Positions 1 through 8,468 of a DNA stretch of 64,000 nt are shown in pieces. Position 1 is the first letter of the stretch. The number at the start of each line of letters is the position of its first letter. The stretch is from the NCBI RefSeq assembly GCF_035555955.1, contig NZ_DATMGA010000027.1, positions 1-64,000 of the forward strand, written 5' to 3'. The position numbers were made by a program, and so were the translations under genes. Source of the DNA: Eoetvoesia sp035555955 (GTDB lineage Bacteria; Pseudomonadota; Gammaproteobacteria; Burkholderiales; Burkholderiaceae_B). The notes beneath the pieces were generated by a model, which ran no database searches, had not been told where the DNA came from, and was given only the letters and a program-made list of their open reading frames with translations.

Positions 1-253
1 CGTACTCCTGGAAGACCGGGCCGCGGTCCGGCCCCGGGCCCTGCACCACCTGGCCGTCGACCCGGATTTGCCCCGCCGAGACATCCTCGAAGCCGCCCAC
101 CATGTACAGCAAGGTGCTTTTGCCGCAGCCGCTGGGCCCCAGGATGGACAGGAACTGCCCTTCGGGAACATCCAGCGAGATGTCCCGAATGGCGGTGTGC
201 GACGTGCCTCTGGCGGTCTGGAAAGTCTTTCCCAGTTGCTCGATGTTGATCAT
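1..253 (-). CDS. ABC transporter ATP-binding protein, SsuB/TauB type (5' part only)
   Basis: Only the first 84 codons lie in the window; the gene runs off the left edge. The Walker A motif GPSGCGKST is at about residues 39-47, and a Q-loop-like VFQEY ends the visible part. This is the ATPase of an SsuABC/TauABC/NitTABC-type importer, which sits on the inner membrane and drives uptake with a binding protein and a permease. Its ATG overlaps the TGA of the upstream binding-protein gene in an ATGA, so the two are translationally coupled and almost certainly work together. The permease is not in the window and is expected further left. The substrate cannot be read from the sequence. Confidence 0.9.
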   Translation of the reverse strand, partial: MINIEQLGKTFQTARGTSHTAIRDISLDVPEGQFLSILGPSGCGKSTLLYMVGGFEDVSAGQIRVDGQVVQGPGPDRGPVFQEY

Positions 254-1233
254 TTTACCGGCGCTATCGTGTCTTTGCGGACGAAGTCTTTGATATTCAA
301 GGCCTTGGAAAGGAAGCCGGCCTTGTAATAGAGGTCCCAGGTCTTCTGGATGGAATCCAGGTTGGGCTTCATGTCCTTGTCGCGCGCGAAGTCCTTGTCG
401 GTCATGAGGTACTTGCTCAGCAGCGCGGCGGGCGCGCGGGTGACTTCCGAAGTAACGGCCACCGCCAGCGAGTGATCGGCCTGCACCATGTTCATGGCGC
501 GCTCGAGATCCTTGATGTAGGCCTGGACCACTTCGGGATGCGCATTGGTGTATTCCTGGCTGCAGCCTTCGAAGATCTGTACTTGGGGTGTTTGCACATC
601 GGCCTGCGATGCCAGTTCGCGCAGGTCGCCTTTTTCCTGCGACAACAGGGCGAAGGGCTGGACCATGGTACCCAGGTCGATGCGCCCCGAACGGATCGCA
701 TCGGCCATGGGAGGGAAACCGGTTTCCACGATCTTCACGTCTTTCTTGGGATCGAGCCCATTCTTTTCAAGCCACAGCACCAGGTTGAAGTACACGCCCG
801 AGCCGTAGGCGTTGGTGCCCAGCACCTTGCCCTTGAGGTCGGCGGCGCTCTTGATGGGGCTGTCTTTTTTAACCGCCCAGTACACCGTGAAGAAGCCTTT
901 CTTTTCGTAGACGTGCTGGGCCACGATATAGGCCTTGAGCCCGCTTTCTATGGCCCCCTGCGCCAGCGACATGGGAGCCATGGTCGAGCAATTGAGCACG
1001 TTGGCGCGCATGGCCTGGATCATGGGCGAGGTGCCCTGGAACTGCGTCCACTTGATGGTGTATTTTTTGCCCAGGTCGGGGAACATCTCGGGCCGCTTCA
1101 TCATCAAGTACTTGGCTTCTTCGGCGGGAATCGTCCAGCCCACCTTCAGCTCGGGTATGTCGGCCGCCAATGTCGGCGCGGCCACCATCATGACGCCCAT
1201 GGCGGCCAGTATTGCTTGTACATTTTTTTTCAT
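250..1233 (-). CDS. ABC transporter substrate-binding protein, SsuA/TauA (NMT1) family
   Basis: A 327-residue periplasmic binding protein. Residues 1-23 form a signal peptide (MKKN, hydrophobic core, cleavage after TLA-A). The mature part begins LKVGWTIPAEEAKYL and contains the SADLKGKVLGTNAYGSG segment typical of NMT1/THI5-like, SsuA and TauA proteins. The start is preceded by AAGGAG, which lies inside the end of the upstream dehydrogenase gene (3-nt gap), and its stop overlaps the ATG of the ABC ATPase. It is therefore the third gene of an operon that begins with two NAD-dependent dehydrogenases. Family members carry sulfonates, nitrate, thiamine precursors or aromatic acids; the ligand here is unknown. 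Confidence 0.9.
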   Translation of the reverse strand: MKKNVQAILAAMGVMMVAAPTLAADIPELKVGWTIPAEEAKYLMMKRPEMFPDLGKKYTIKWTQFQGTSPMIQAMRANVLNCSTMAPMSLAQGAIESGLKAYIVAQHVYEKKGFFTVYWAVKKDSPIKSAADLKGKVLGTNAYGSGVYFNLVLWLEKNGLDPKKDVKIVETGFPPMADAIRSGRIDLGTMVQPFALLSQEKGDLRELASQADVQTPQVQIFEGCSQEYTNAHPEVVQAYIKDLERAMNMVQADHSLAVAVTSEVTRAPAALLSKYLMTDKDFARDKDMKPNLDSIQKTWDLYYKAGFLSKALNIKDFVRKDTIAPVK

Positions 1234-1236
1234 TGT

Positions 1237-2244
1237 TCAGTCTCCTTTTGCCACGTTGGAAGTTGCGCTTTGGTTCAGCCCGAAATGCCCCAGCATTGCC
1301 AGGACACGGGCCAATACATCGCGCCGATACGCCTCAAGGTCCACCCCCTCGTACGAATGAAATCCGCTTGCCGACCGTAAACCGTTTTTGCCCTCTTGCA
1401 TATATTGCCGCACGATCTCCGGCATGGCATAACGATTTTCGTCGAGGTTTTTGGCAAGGTAATTATTGGCGTGATACAGAATGTCGTTGCCGCCATAATC
1501 AATGAACTCCAGCACGCCGATGGCCGCAAAGCGAAAGCCCAGGCCATAGCGGGTTGCCAGATCTATTTGTTCGGCCGTGGCCACTTTTTCTTCGACCATG
1601 CGCGCCGCTTCGTTCATGACCAGCGTTTGCAGGCGCGGCACGATGTAGCCCGGGCTGCAGCTGCATTCCACCGGCACTTTGCCAATGGATTTCAGGCTGT
1701 CCTTCAGCGCCTGCACGGCCGCGGCATCGGTGCCCGCGTGCGCGCTGACCTCGACCAGGGGAATCAGGTAGGCGGGGTTGAGCCAGTGCGCGTTCATGAA
1801 CCGCTGCGGCTTGTACACCAGGGCGGCCAGGTCGGAAGCCAGCATGGTAGAGGTGCTGGAAGCAATGATGGCGTCGTCCGACACCGCCGTGCCTATGCGG
1901 CCCAGCGCGTCGCGCTTGGCTTCGGGGGTTTCGGGAACGCCTTCGTACACAATGGGCGCCGTGGCCAGAACCGCGTCGGCTTCGTCCAGGGCGTAGATGC
2001 CGATGCGGCCCAGAATGGGTTCGATCTGCTCGGCCGCGAACATGCCCAGGTCCGCCAGTTGCCTAAGGGTAAGCGCAAGTTCGCTGGAAATGCTTTGCCG
2101 CAGTTCTTCGTACTGCTGCGGGCTGCGCGGCTTGAAGTCGATGATGGCGGCGGACTGGCCATGGATGGCATATGCCAGGGCAATGCCCCGGCCCATGCGG
2201 CCGGCGCCTATGGTGGCGATCGGGCCGGCATTCTTGGCCATCAT
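1237..2244 (-). CDS. 3-hydroxyacyl-CoA dehydrogenase family protein
   Basis: 335 residues. An N-terminal NAD-binding Rossmann fold has GAGRMG at residues 13-18. The family's active-site segment appears as SSTSTM (129-134) followed by NAHWLNP, whose His153 and Asn156 match the catalytic pair of 3-hydroxyacyl-CoA dehydrogenases; a helical C-terminal domain follows. Single-domain members include 3-hydroxybutyryl-CoA, carnitine and L-gulonate dehydrogenases, so the substrate may be a hydroxy acid rather than a CoA ester. The start MMAK was chosen because its ATG overlaps the TGA of the upstream opine-dehydrogenase-like gene (ATGA). Co-transcription with an importer suggests that it processes the imported compound (inference). 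Confidence 0.85.
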   Translation of the reverse strand: MMAKNAGPIATIGAGRMGRGIALAYAIHGQSAAIIDFKPRSPQQYEELRQSISSELALTLRQLADLGMFAAEQIEPILGRIGIYALDEADAVLATAPIVYEGVPETPEAKRDALGRIGTAVSDDAIIASSTSTMLASDLAALVYKPQRFMNAHWLNPAYLIPLVEVSAHAGTDAAAVQALKDSLKSIGKVPVECSCSPGYIVPRLQTLVMNEAARMVEEKVATAEQIDLATRYGLGFRFAAIGVLEFIDYGGNDILYHANNYLAKNLDENRYAMPEIVRQYMQEGKNGLRSASGFHSYEGVDLEAYRRDVLARVLAMLGHFGLNQSATSNVAKGD

Positions 2245-3317
2245 GCTCTCCCTTCGACCAGCAGCTCGTGCATGTCGGCGCGCGACAAATGCGCCAGCCC
2301 CAGGGCATCGAGCGTGCGCTCGCCCAGGCGCAGGTCGCGCCCGACGATGCCGCCGGCAATCGCCAGCAGGCCGCTGGCCACCGGCGCATCGCACTCGGCC
2401 CAGTTGGCCACCGACACCAGAAAGGCCAGGCCCAGCATGGTGTCTTCGGTCATGTAGCGATGCGAGTGCAGGTCGATTTTCTCGCGCCAGTCGCCGCTGT
2501 CGACCAGCTTGCTGTGCGAATCGCCGTACATCCATTGATCGTTCTGGTAGTGGTCGGACAGCGGGAAATGCGGCGCCTTGTAGCCTATGGCCTCGCGGAT
2601 GGCGATGCGTTCGTTGTCGAGCTTGTCGGTTACCGAGCGCACCGCCGGCTGGGTGCCTTCGTTGTGGATGTCCCACTCCGGAAAGTGCTGCAGCGGCGCG
2701 GCATTCATGAGGATCAGCGGGGGATGGATGATGGGGCCGGCGTTCATCAACGCGCCCGACAGCGCGTCTTCGCAAGGCTCGATGCAAGGAAACGCCTGCT
2801 TGATGACCGCCATGGCGTGCGCCGCGCGCTTGGCCGGATAGACGCCCGTCGGCAGGCGGGTGGCCCGCATGGTGACGGCCACGTTGTCGGGCCCGTGCTT
2901 GCGCACCAGCCACGGCAGGGTGCCGGTTTCGGCCCAGGTGACCTCGGCCTTGTTGCCCGCGGCGCGCACCGCCTCGCTCATGATGTAGCTGCCGAAAGTG
3001 CCGGGCGGCAAGTACACCACCTGGCCGTCTTCGAGATAAGGCGCCACGGCCTTGGCGATATCCAGTTGCGCGATAGCAGGCGAAGGAATCAATATGAGCT
3101 GCGCACCGCGGATGGCATCGCCGATATCGGGGCAGACCTTGGCGATGCGCACATCGCGCTCGCCGTCGCTGTCCTTGATGTGGATGAACGGATGTTGCAC
3201 CAGCGACTGCAGCGCCTGTGTGTCGCGACGCCAGAAGCGCACTTCGTGGCCCTGTTCGCTTAAATCAGCAGCGGCCGCATAGCAACCGTGTCCGCCCCCC
3301 AGTACTGCAATCTTCAT
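2241..3317 (-). CDS. NAD/NADP octopine/nopaline (opine) dehydrogenase family protein
   Basis: 358 residues. It starts MKIAVLGGGHG, a glycine-rich dinucleotide-binding loop (residues 7-11). The C-terminal half contains NAGPIIHPPLILMNA, typical of the all-helical substrate domain of the opine dehydrogenase superfamily. Those enzymes reductively join an amino acid and a keto acid, or do the reverse. The frame stays open 37 codons further upstream, but the ATG at 3317 is preferred because it begins the Rossmann strand directly and has GGGAG upstream. It is the first gene of the operon that continues with a hydroxyacyl-CoA-type dehydrogenase and an ABC importer. Two dehydrogenases plus an importer suggest catabolism of an imported N-substituted amino acid or hydroxy acid (inference). 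Confidence 0.8.
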   Translation of the reverse strand: MKIAVLGGGHGCYAAAADLSEQGHEVRFWRRDTQALQSLVQHPFIHIKDSDGERDVRIAKVCPDIGDAIRGAQLILIPSPAIAQLDIAKAVAPYLEDGQVVYLPPGTFGSYIMSEAVRAAGNKAEVTWAETGTLPWLVRKHGPDNVAVTMRATRLPTGVYPAKRAAHAMAVIKQAFPCIEPCEDALSGALMNAGPIIHPPLILMNAAPLQHFPEWDIHNEGTQPAVRSVTDKLDNERIAIREAIGYKAPHFPLSDHYQNDQWMYGDSHSKLVDSGDWREKIDLHSHRYMTEDTMLGLAFLVSVANWAECDAPVASGLLAIAGGIVGRDLRLGERTLDALGLAHLSRADMHELLVEGRA

Positions 3318-3439
3318 GCCCGACTCCCGTAAAAGGCCGGCATCGCGCCCGGCCAGGACAGCTTTGAAACATGGAAAAGCGGCGCAAACGCAAAAGGAAC
3401 GATGCGAGCTAACCGCTTGTTCAACCACGTTTAATTATT

Positions 3440-3453
3440 TATGCACTTGCATA
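3440..3453. promoter_or_regulatory. Palindrome TATGCA-CT-TGCATA upstream of the opine-dehydrogenase operon
   Basis: A perfect 6-bp inverted repeat with a 2-bp spacer, 123 bp before the ATG at 3317, in an AT-rich patch. The arms resemble GntR-family half-sites. No regulator gene is adjacent inside the window, so the assignment as an operator is inference. Confidence 0.45.
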
Positions 3454-3511
3454 CATACACAGTAAAGAAAAGATTTGCGACGTGCAATATGCGGGAAACC
3501 GGGAATTACCC

Positions 3512-4822
3512 TTATAGGGATGAACTTTGGTTCAGGGAGCTTGCGGATTCCGCGCCGTCTGTGGCGCGGCGATGCTTTTGCGCGTAAAGCCGGGCGTCGG
3601 CCGCTTCCAGCAATGCCTTGGCCTGGTCGCCGTCGTCGGGCATGGTGGCCACGCCGATCGTGATCTCGGGATACACCGCCGCGCGGGCGGCGGCCTCCCG
3701 GACGACCTCGCCAATGCGATGCGCGATCTCCTGCGCCTCGGCACGGCTGGTTCGCGGCAGCACCGCGATGAATTCATCACCGCCGTGCCGCCCAAGGTGA
3801 TCGCTTTCGCGCAACATGCTGCGCAAGGTGTCGGCGACCCACTCCAGGGCGCGGTCGCCCACGCTGTGGCCATAGTGGTCGTTGATGAACTTGAAGCGGT
3901 CGAGATCCATCGCCATCACGCTCAGCGTTTGCCTGCCGGATCGGTGCAGATCCAGCTCGACGTCCAGCCGCGAGAGTATGCCCCGGCGATTGAGTACGCC
4001 TGTCAGCGGGTCTTCGATGGCTTCGGTCTTGAGGCTGGCGTGGGTGGCTTCCCAATTGGCCGTCATCCGGTTGAAGCAATCGGCAAGCACCGCCAGTTCG
4101 TCCCGCCCCCCGGCATCCACGCGCACGCCCGCCTGGCCTTCGTTGACACGGCGCGCGGCATGCGTCAGCGCCTCCAGCGGCCGCAGCAGCGAACGCAGGA
4201 AAACCATGGCCAGCAAGGCGGCGGCCGTCAAGGTAAGCACCCAGCTCCACATCAGCCAGTGCAACTGGCTTTTGCGCTGGGCGGCCGCCTTTTCATATCG
4301 GGCCTTGAGCAGACTGGACAGGCTCTGGCGGGCATTGGAAATGTCGTGGATCGCCTGCTCGAGTTCAGCCCGCGTATGGAGATTGGCGGCAGTGTCGCTT
4401 ATGTGCTGGGTATGCACCTGCTCGACCAGGCGGCGAACCGCGGGCCGCGCCAGCAGCCAGGACTTCTGCGCGTCTTCCAGGACCGTCCGCGGCACGTCCT
4501 TGCCGTCCATGCCGACGCCAATGCTGGAAAAGCTGTTGTCGATATTGCGGGTAAGCCCGGCGAAGCCCGGCACGGAATCATTCGACTCGGCCAGCAGTTC
4601 ATCCACCAGCGCCTGCTGAAGGTAGTATTCCAGCGTGGTCAGGGGAATAAGCCCATGCACCGATTCTTCGACGGAATCGCGAAAGGCCATCTCCTGCTCG
4701 TCCAGGACTATTACGCTGACTGCACTGAGCACCGCCAGCGGCAGCAGCAGTATCGCAATGACCGCCATCATCCGCTGCCGCACCGATAGCCTGCGCAATA
4801 GCGCTTCGACGCCGTTTCCCAT
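3512..4822 (-). CDS. Membrane-bound diguanylate cyclase (HAMP-GGDEF)
   Basis: 436 residues. TM1 is about residues 17-40, then comes a ~145-residue helical periplasmic sensor region, TM2 about 187-210, a HAMP linker (LRPLEALTHAARRVNEGQ) and a GGDEF domain from about 260 to 415. The catalytic signature GGDEF is intact at 347-351. RESD lies five residues before it, which matches the RxxD inhibitory site. The enzyme should make cyclic di-GMP from two GTP and be subject to product inhibition. The start MGNGVEALL is preferred over an ATG 15 codons upstream because GGGGAG precedes it. It stands alone, with no neighbour that explains its signal. Confidence 0.9.
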   Translation of the reverse strand: MGNGVEALLRRLSVRQRMMAVIAILLLPLAVLSAVSVIVLDEQEMAFRDSVEESVHGLIPLTTLEYYLQQALVDELLAESNDSVPGFAGLTRNIDNSFSSIGVGMDGKDVPRTVLEDAQKSWLLARPAVRRLVEQVHTQHISDTAANLHTRAELEQAIHDISNARQSLSSLLKARYEKAAAQRKSQLHWLMWSWVLTLTAAALLAMVFLRSLLRPLEALTHAARRVNEGQAGVRVDAGGRDELAVLADCFNRMTANWEATHASLKTEAIEDPLTGVLNRRGILSRLDVELDLHRSGRQTLSVMAMDLDRFKFINDHYGHSVGDRALEWVADTLRSMLRESDHLGRHGGDEFIAVLPRTSRAEAQEIAHRIGEVVREAAARAAVYPEITIGVATMPDDGDQAKALLEAADARLYAQKHRRATDGAESASSLNQSSSL

Positions 4823-4950
4823 CAGGACTCCCCATAACCCAATTCCACGTCGTAGGAATTGTAGCAACTATGCTGCCATGGGGAATTTCGCACGCGAAGC
4901 ACACGTCGGTTGAGATTGCCATTGCTTTTGAAAAGAAGGCTTCCATCGGC

Positions 4951-5724
4951 TTACATCGCCGCCAGGCCTCCGTCCACCAGCAGGCTCGTTCCGGTGATGA
5001 AGGAGGCTTCGTCGGACGCCAGCCAGAGTATGGGCCAGGCAATTTCCTTGGGGTCGGCCCAGCGGGCCAGCAGCGAGGTGGTTTGCCTTTCGGTTTTCAA
5101 CTGGTCGACGCTTTTGCCTTTTGCGGTGGCGCGCGAGACGTGGAAATCGGTAAGGGTGGAACCGGGGCAGACTACGTTGGCGCGCACGCCGTTGGCGGCT
5201 TCTTCGTGAGCCAGCGTGCGCGTCATGGCCAGTTGGCCCGCCTTGGTGGTGTCGTAAAGGCCCATGCCCTTGCGGCCCACCACGGCGTAGCACGACGCGA
5301 CATTCACAATGCTGCCCTTGCCGGAAAGCCGCAGGTGAGGAAGCGCTTCGCGGCAGTAGGTGGCCGTGCCGACCAGGTTCACGTCGATCATGGCGCGCCA
5401 TTCCTCGGGGGTGGCGTCTGCCAGGGCCGAGTAGTTGCGCATGGCGGCGTTGTTGACCAGGATGTCCAGGCCGCCATGCGCGTCCACGGCGTGCTGCACG
5501 ACTTCGCGCGTGCGCGCGGCGTCGGCCACGTCGGCCACGCAATGGCTTACGCGGGCCTGCGGAAACTCGCCGCGCAGCGCCTGGACCGTTGCCAACAGCC
5601 CCTCTTCGTTGGCGTCCACCAGGGTTACGGCGGCGCCCTCGGCGCAAAACAGCCTGGCGCACGCGGCGCCGATGCCCGCGCCGCCGCCCGTGATGAGCGC
5701 CCGTTTATTCGCTAGTCGTGCCAT
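4951..5724 (-). CDS. Short-chain dehydrogenase/reductase (SDR)
   Basis: 257 residues, a classical SDR. It has the TGGGAGIG cofactor loop (12-19), an NNAA strand (91-94), catalytic Ser144, and the YDTTK motif giving Tyr157 and Lys161. The C-terminal FITGTSLLVDGG segment is standard. The cofactor is probably NAD(H), because Asp37 follows the second strand (VTLVDANE). An in-frame ATG at 5766 abuts the stop of the Rieske gene, but 5724 gives the normal family N-terminus. The gene directly follows the Rieske oxygenase, so it may oxidise a cis-diol or alcohol formed by that enzyme (inference). Confidence 0.85.
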   Translation of the reverse strand: MARLANKRALITGGGAGIGAACARLFCAEGAAVTLVDANEEGLLATVQALRGEFPQARVSHCVADVADAARTREVVQHAVDAHGGLDILVNNAAMRNYSALADATPEEWRAMIDVNLVGTATYCREALPHLRLSGKGSIVNVASCYAVVGRKGMGLYDTTKAGQLAMTRTLAHEEAANGVRANVVCPGSTLTDFHVSRATAKGKSVDQLKTERQTTSLLARWADPKEIAWPILWLASDEASFITGTSLLVDGGLAAM

Positions 5725-5766
5725 GGTTATTCCAATTGAATAATGTGATTTATGAAACTGCGCCAT

Positions 5767-7038
5767 CTACACCGAATAAAGCGGCTGATGCAGGCCGTCG
5801 GCCAGATGCTCTTGCGCCCATTCCAGCGGGCTGGCGTTGCGATCCAGCAGCACGCCGGCCGAACGCACACGCTGCGCGGAAGCGTCCAGCGCCGGCGGCT
5901 CCTGGCCTTGCTCCAGCCCCATGGCAGCCTCGTGCAGCATGCGGCGCGCCATGACGATAGGTTTGTCGGTAGGCAGCAGGTGCTCGGCCTCGCGATCCTG
6001 GATGGGGCCCATGCTCTCCTGCAGCGAAGCGTCCTGTATGGCAAAGCCGAACACGCCGCTGTACGAGCGCTTGTCTTTTTGAGCCCTGCGGTCGATGAGG
6101 TAGTCGTTGTCTTTATTGGCTACGGGCCGGAAGGTGCCGCCTTCTTCATACGCCACGTGCACGCCCTTGCCCTCCTGCAGATCCAGGCGCTCCTGGGCCG
6201 ACAGCGGCTTGTTGGGATGGAAGTTGATGCTCCAGACCCAGCAATTCTCGTCGTCCATGGGCACGAAAACATGCCCGGCCATGGAGTGTTCGCCAAAAGG
6301 CGGAATCAGCGTGAACCAGGGAAACAGCCACTGCGTAACGCGCCAGTAATAGGAGTCGGGCTCGCCATTGCGGCGGCCGAACAGGGAGAGGCCGAAGGGC
6401 ATTTTCTCGATGTCGAACACTACGTTGCCGTCGGCCTTGATGTAGTCGAGCGCCTTGGTGTCCTTGTGCATGGGGTCGGTGTCGACTTCGTAGCGGTGCA
6501 CATACGAGACGTGCGCAGTGTCGATGCCGCCCTCCATGGCCTGCAGATAATTGCATTGCTGCCAGCGGCGCGATACGAACACATGGCTTTCGGGCAGGGT
6601 GGCCCACTCCAGCTCGACCGGGTCGGGCATTTTCCCCTCGGGCCCCATATAGGCCCAGACAATGCCGCCACGCTCGAGGCAGGGGTAGGACTTGATGTGC
6701 ATGTGCGCACAGGCCTTGGGCGCCGAGGGAACCTCGACACATTGGCCGTTGCGGTCGAACTTGACGCCGTGATAGGCGCAGCGGATGCCGTTTTCCTCGT
6801 TGCGGCCAAAGAACAGCGAAGCGCCGCGGTGCGAACAGAATTCGTCGATGACGCCCGGCCGGCCTTCGGTATCGCGAAAAGCCAGCAGCTTCTCGCCCAG
6901 GATCTTGACCCGCACCTGAGGGCCGTCCGGCTCGATTTCGCGCGAGGCGAGAATAGGCACCCAGTAGCGCCGCATGAGGTTGCCCATGCGAGTGCCCGCG
7001 TCAGTACGCACCAGTATTTCCGACATTTCCTTGTTCAT
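5767..7038 (-). CDS. Rieske non-haem iron ring-hydroxylating oxygenase, large subunit (phthalate dioxygenase-like)
   Basis: 423 residues. The Rieske 2Fe-2S ligands are C68-x-H70 (CSHRG) and C87-xx-H90 (CAYHG). The mononuclear iron site is visible as GGIDTAHVSYVH with His176 and His181. The length and the EGGIDTAHVSYVH pattern fit the phthalate 4,5-dioxygenase group, whose partner is a single FMN/2Fe-2S reductase; none is nearby. A GTG three codons upstream is also possible; ATG 7038 was chosen for the GGAG before it. It lies 66 bp downstream of a LivK-type binding protein and upstream of an SDR, all on the same strand and facing an IclR regulator. That suggests uptake and oxidation of an aromatic or similar ring compound. 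Confidence 0.88.
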   Translation of the reverse strand: MNKEMSEILVRTDAGTRMGNLMRRYWVPILASREIEPDGPQVRVKILGEKLLAFRDTEGRPGVIDEFCSHRGASLFFGRNEENGIRCAYHGVKFDRNGQCVEVPSAPKACAHMHIKSYPCLERGGIVWAYMGPEGKMPDPVELEWATLPESHVFVSRRWQQCNYLQAMEGGIDTAHVSYVHRYEVDTDPMHKDTKALDYIKADGNVVFDIEKMPFGLSLFGRRNGEPDSYYWRVTQWLFPWFTLIPPFGEHSMAGHVFVPMDDENCWVWSINFHPNKPLSAQERLDLQEGKGVHVAYEEGGTFRPVANKDNDYLIDRRAQKDKRSYSGVFGFAIQDASLQESMGPIQDREAEHLLPTDKPIVMARRMLHEAAMGLEQGQEPPALDASAQRVRSAGVLLDRNASPLEWAQEHLADGLHQPLYSV

Positions 7039-7104
7039 GATTTCCACTCCATTACCAAACTGAGGCGAACATCGCCGATGTTCGCCCGATAAGACTTTTC
7101 CGCT

Positions 7105-8289
7105 TCAGGGCTGCGCCTTGACGTTGGCTTCTTTGTCGAACTCGACATTCGCCAGATGGCCGTCGACGAGCTTGACCTCGCGCATGTAGATGTTCTGGGT
7201 CATATCCCGGGTGACGGGGTCGATGGTGACCGGGCCGCGGGGACTTTCAAAACTCATGCCCTTGAAGGCCTGCATCAATTTGTCGCCGTCCGAATCGCCG
7301 CCGGTCTTGGTCAGCGCCGCATAGATGGCGGCCATGCCGTCGTAGCCGGTGGCGGACATGAAGTTGATCTTGGCGTCGGGGCCGAACATGGCCTTGTATT
7401 CCTTGACGAACTTGCGGTTGAGGTCGGAATCGTGGGCGGCCGAATAATAGCCCGAGGTAATCGTGCCGATAACCCCATTGCCCAGGGAGTCGATCAGCGT
7501 TTCCTCGGTCAAGTCGTGCGTTCCCAGCATCTTGATGCCGGCCTTGCGCAGACCTCGCTCATGGTAGGACTTGACGAAGGAAATCGTGGCGGGCCCCGGC
7601 GGCAGGAACATGAACACGGCGTCGGGTTTTTCGTCCTTGATCTTCTGGATATAGCTGGCGAAATCGGTGTTGGTAACGGGCACCCTTACGCTGCCCACGA
7701 TGGTTCCGCCCAGTTTCTCGAAGGTCTCGGTGAACGCTTTTTCAGTGTCGATGCCCGGCGCATAGTCGGCCACCAGCGTATAGACCTTCTTGATGCCATG
7801 CTTGGCCGCCCACTTCGCTGCGGGACGCGTTACCTGCGGTAGGGACTCCGAAACCCGGATGATGTAGGGCGAGCGCGAAGGAATGACGGCGCTGCCGGCA
7901 TTCATGACGACCATCGGGCACTTGGCCTTCGTGGCCAAGGGGGCCACCGCCAGCGCCGACGGGGTCATGCCGAAGCCGGCCAGCAAATCCACTTTTTCAT
8001 TGACCAGCAGTTCTTGCGCCAGGCGCTTGTCGACCTCGGGCGCAACCCCGGTGTCGTCCTTGTAGATCACCTGGACCTTGCGGCCCGCCACCGTATCGCC
8101 GTGTTCCTTCATATACACTTTGATGCCGCTGCTGATTTGCTCGCCATACGGCGCGTACGGGCCGCTGAAGGGAAGGATGACGCCTATCTTCAGGGGTGCG
8201 GGCGCCGTTGCAGCCTGCGCGGCGGCGGTACAGAAACAAGCGGTCGCCACTGTCGATGCGGCTGCCAACTTGAAAAAGGAATAAGTCAT
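7105..8289 (-). CDS. ABC transporter substrate-binding protein, LivK type (Peripla_BP_6)
   Basis: 394 residues with a signal peptide of about 26 residues ending AQA-A. The mature N-terminus PLKIGVILPFSGPYAPYG is the classic start of branched-chain amino acid-type binding proteins. In betaproteobacteria many of these bind aromatic or short acids rather than leucine. No livHMGF genes adjoin it; the following genes are the Rieske oxygenase and SDR, so it must use a permease encoded elsewhere. It is the first gene of the leftward unit and diverges from an iclR gene across a 179-bp promoter region. Confidence 0.88.
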   Translation of the reverse strand: MTYSFFKLAAASTVATACFCTAAAQAATAPAPLKIGVILPFSGPYAPYGEQISSGIKVYMKEHGDTVAGRKVQVIYKDDTGVAPEVDKRLAQELLVNEKVDLLAGFGMTPSALAVAPLATKAKCPMVVMNAGSAVIPSRSPYIIRVSESLPQVTRPAAKWAAKHGIKKVYTLVADYAPGIDTEKAFTETFEKLGGTIVGSVRVPVTNTDFASYIQKIKDEKPDAVFMFLPPGPATISFVKSYHERGLRKAGIKMLGTHDLTEETLIDSLGNGVIGTITSGYYSAAHDSDLNRKFVKEYKAMFGPDAKINFMSATGYDGMAAIYAALTKTGGDSDGDKLMQAFKGMSFESPRGPVTIDPVTRDMTQNIYMREVKLVDGHLANVEFDKEANVKAQP

Positions 8290-8347
8290 TGTCTATTGCC
8301 TCCAGGTCGTGAAGCCGTGTGCTTGTGCCAGCGCTTAGCCTCTGAGT

Positions 8348-8384
8348 TGTCCGTCTGTTGATACTGATATACATTGTACGGACA
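8348..8384. promoter_or_regulatory. Inverted repeat TGTCCGT ... ACGGACA in the iclR divergent promoter
   Basis: Perfect 7-bp arms at 8348-8354 and 8378-8384, separated by 23 bp, lie between the divergent LivK-type and iclR genes. The position fits an operator controlling one or both directions, probably by the adjacent IclR protein (inference). Confidence 0.4.
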
Positions 8385-8426
8385 CATTAACCTGCTCGCA
8401 ATAGGGTATTTACCAATCTGGCATCA

Positions 8427-8441
8427 TGTCGGAGCACGACA
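8427..8441. promoter_or_regulatory. Short palindrome TGTCG-N5-CGACA upstream of iclR
   Basis: A perfect 5-bp inverted repeat with a 5-bp spacer, 27 bp before the iclR ATG. It is a candidate autoregulatory site for the IclR protein. The arms are short, so chance is possible. Confidence 0.3.
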
Positions 8442-8468
8442 GGAATTCAGGAACACTAGGAACACCAA

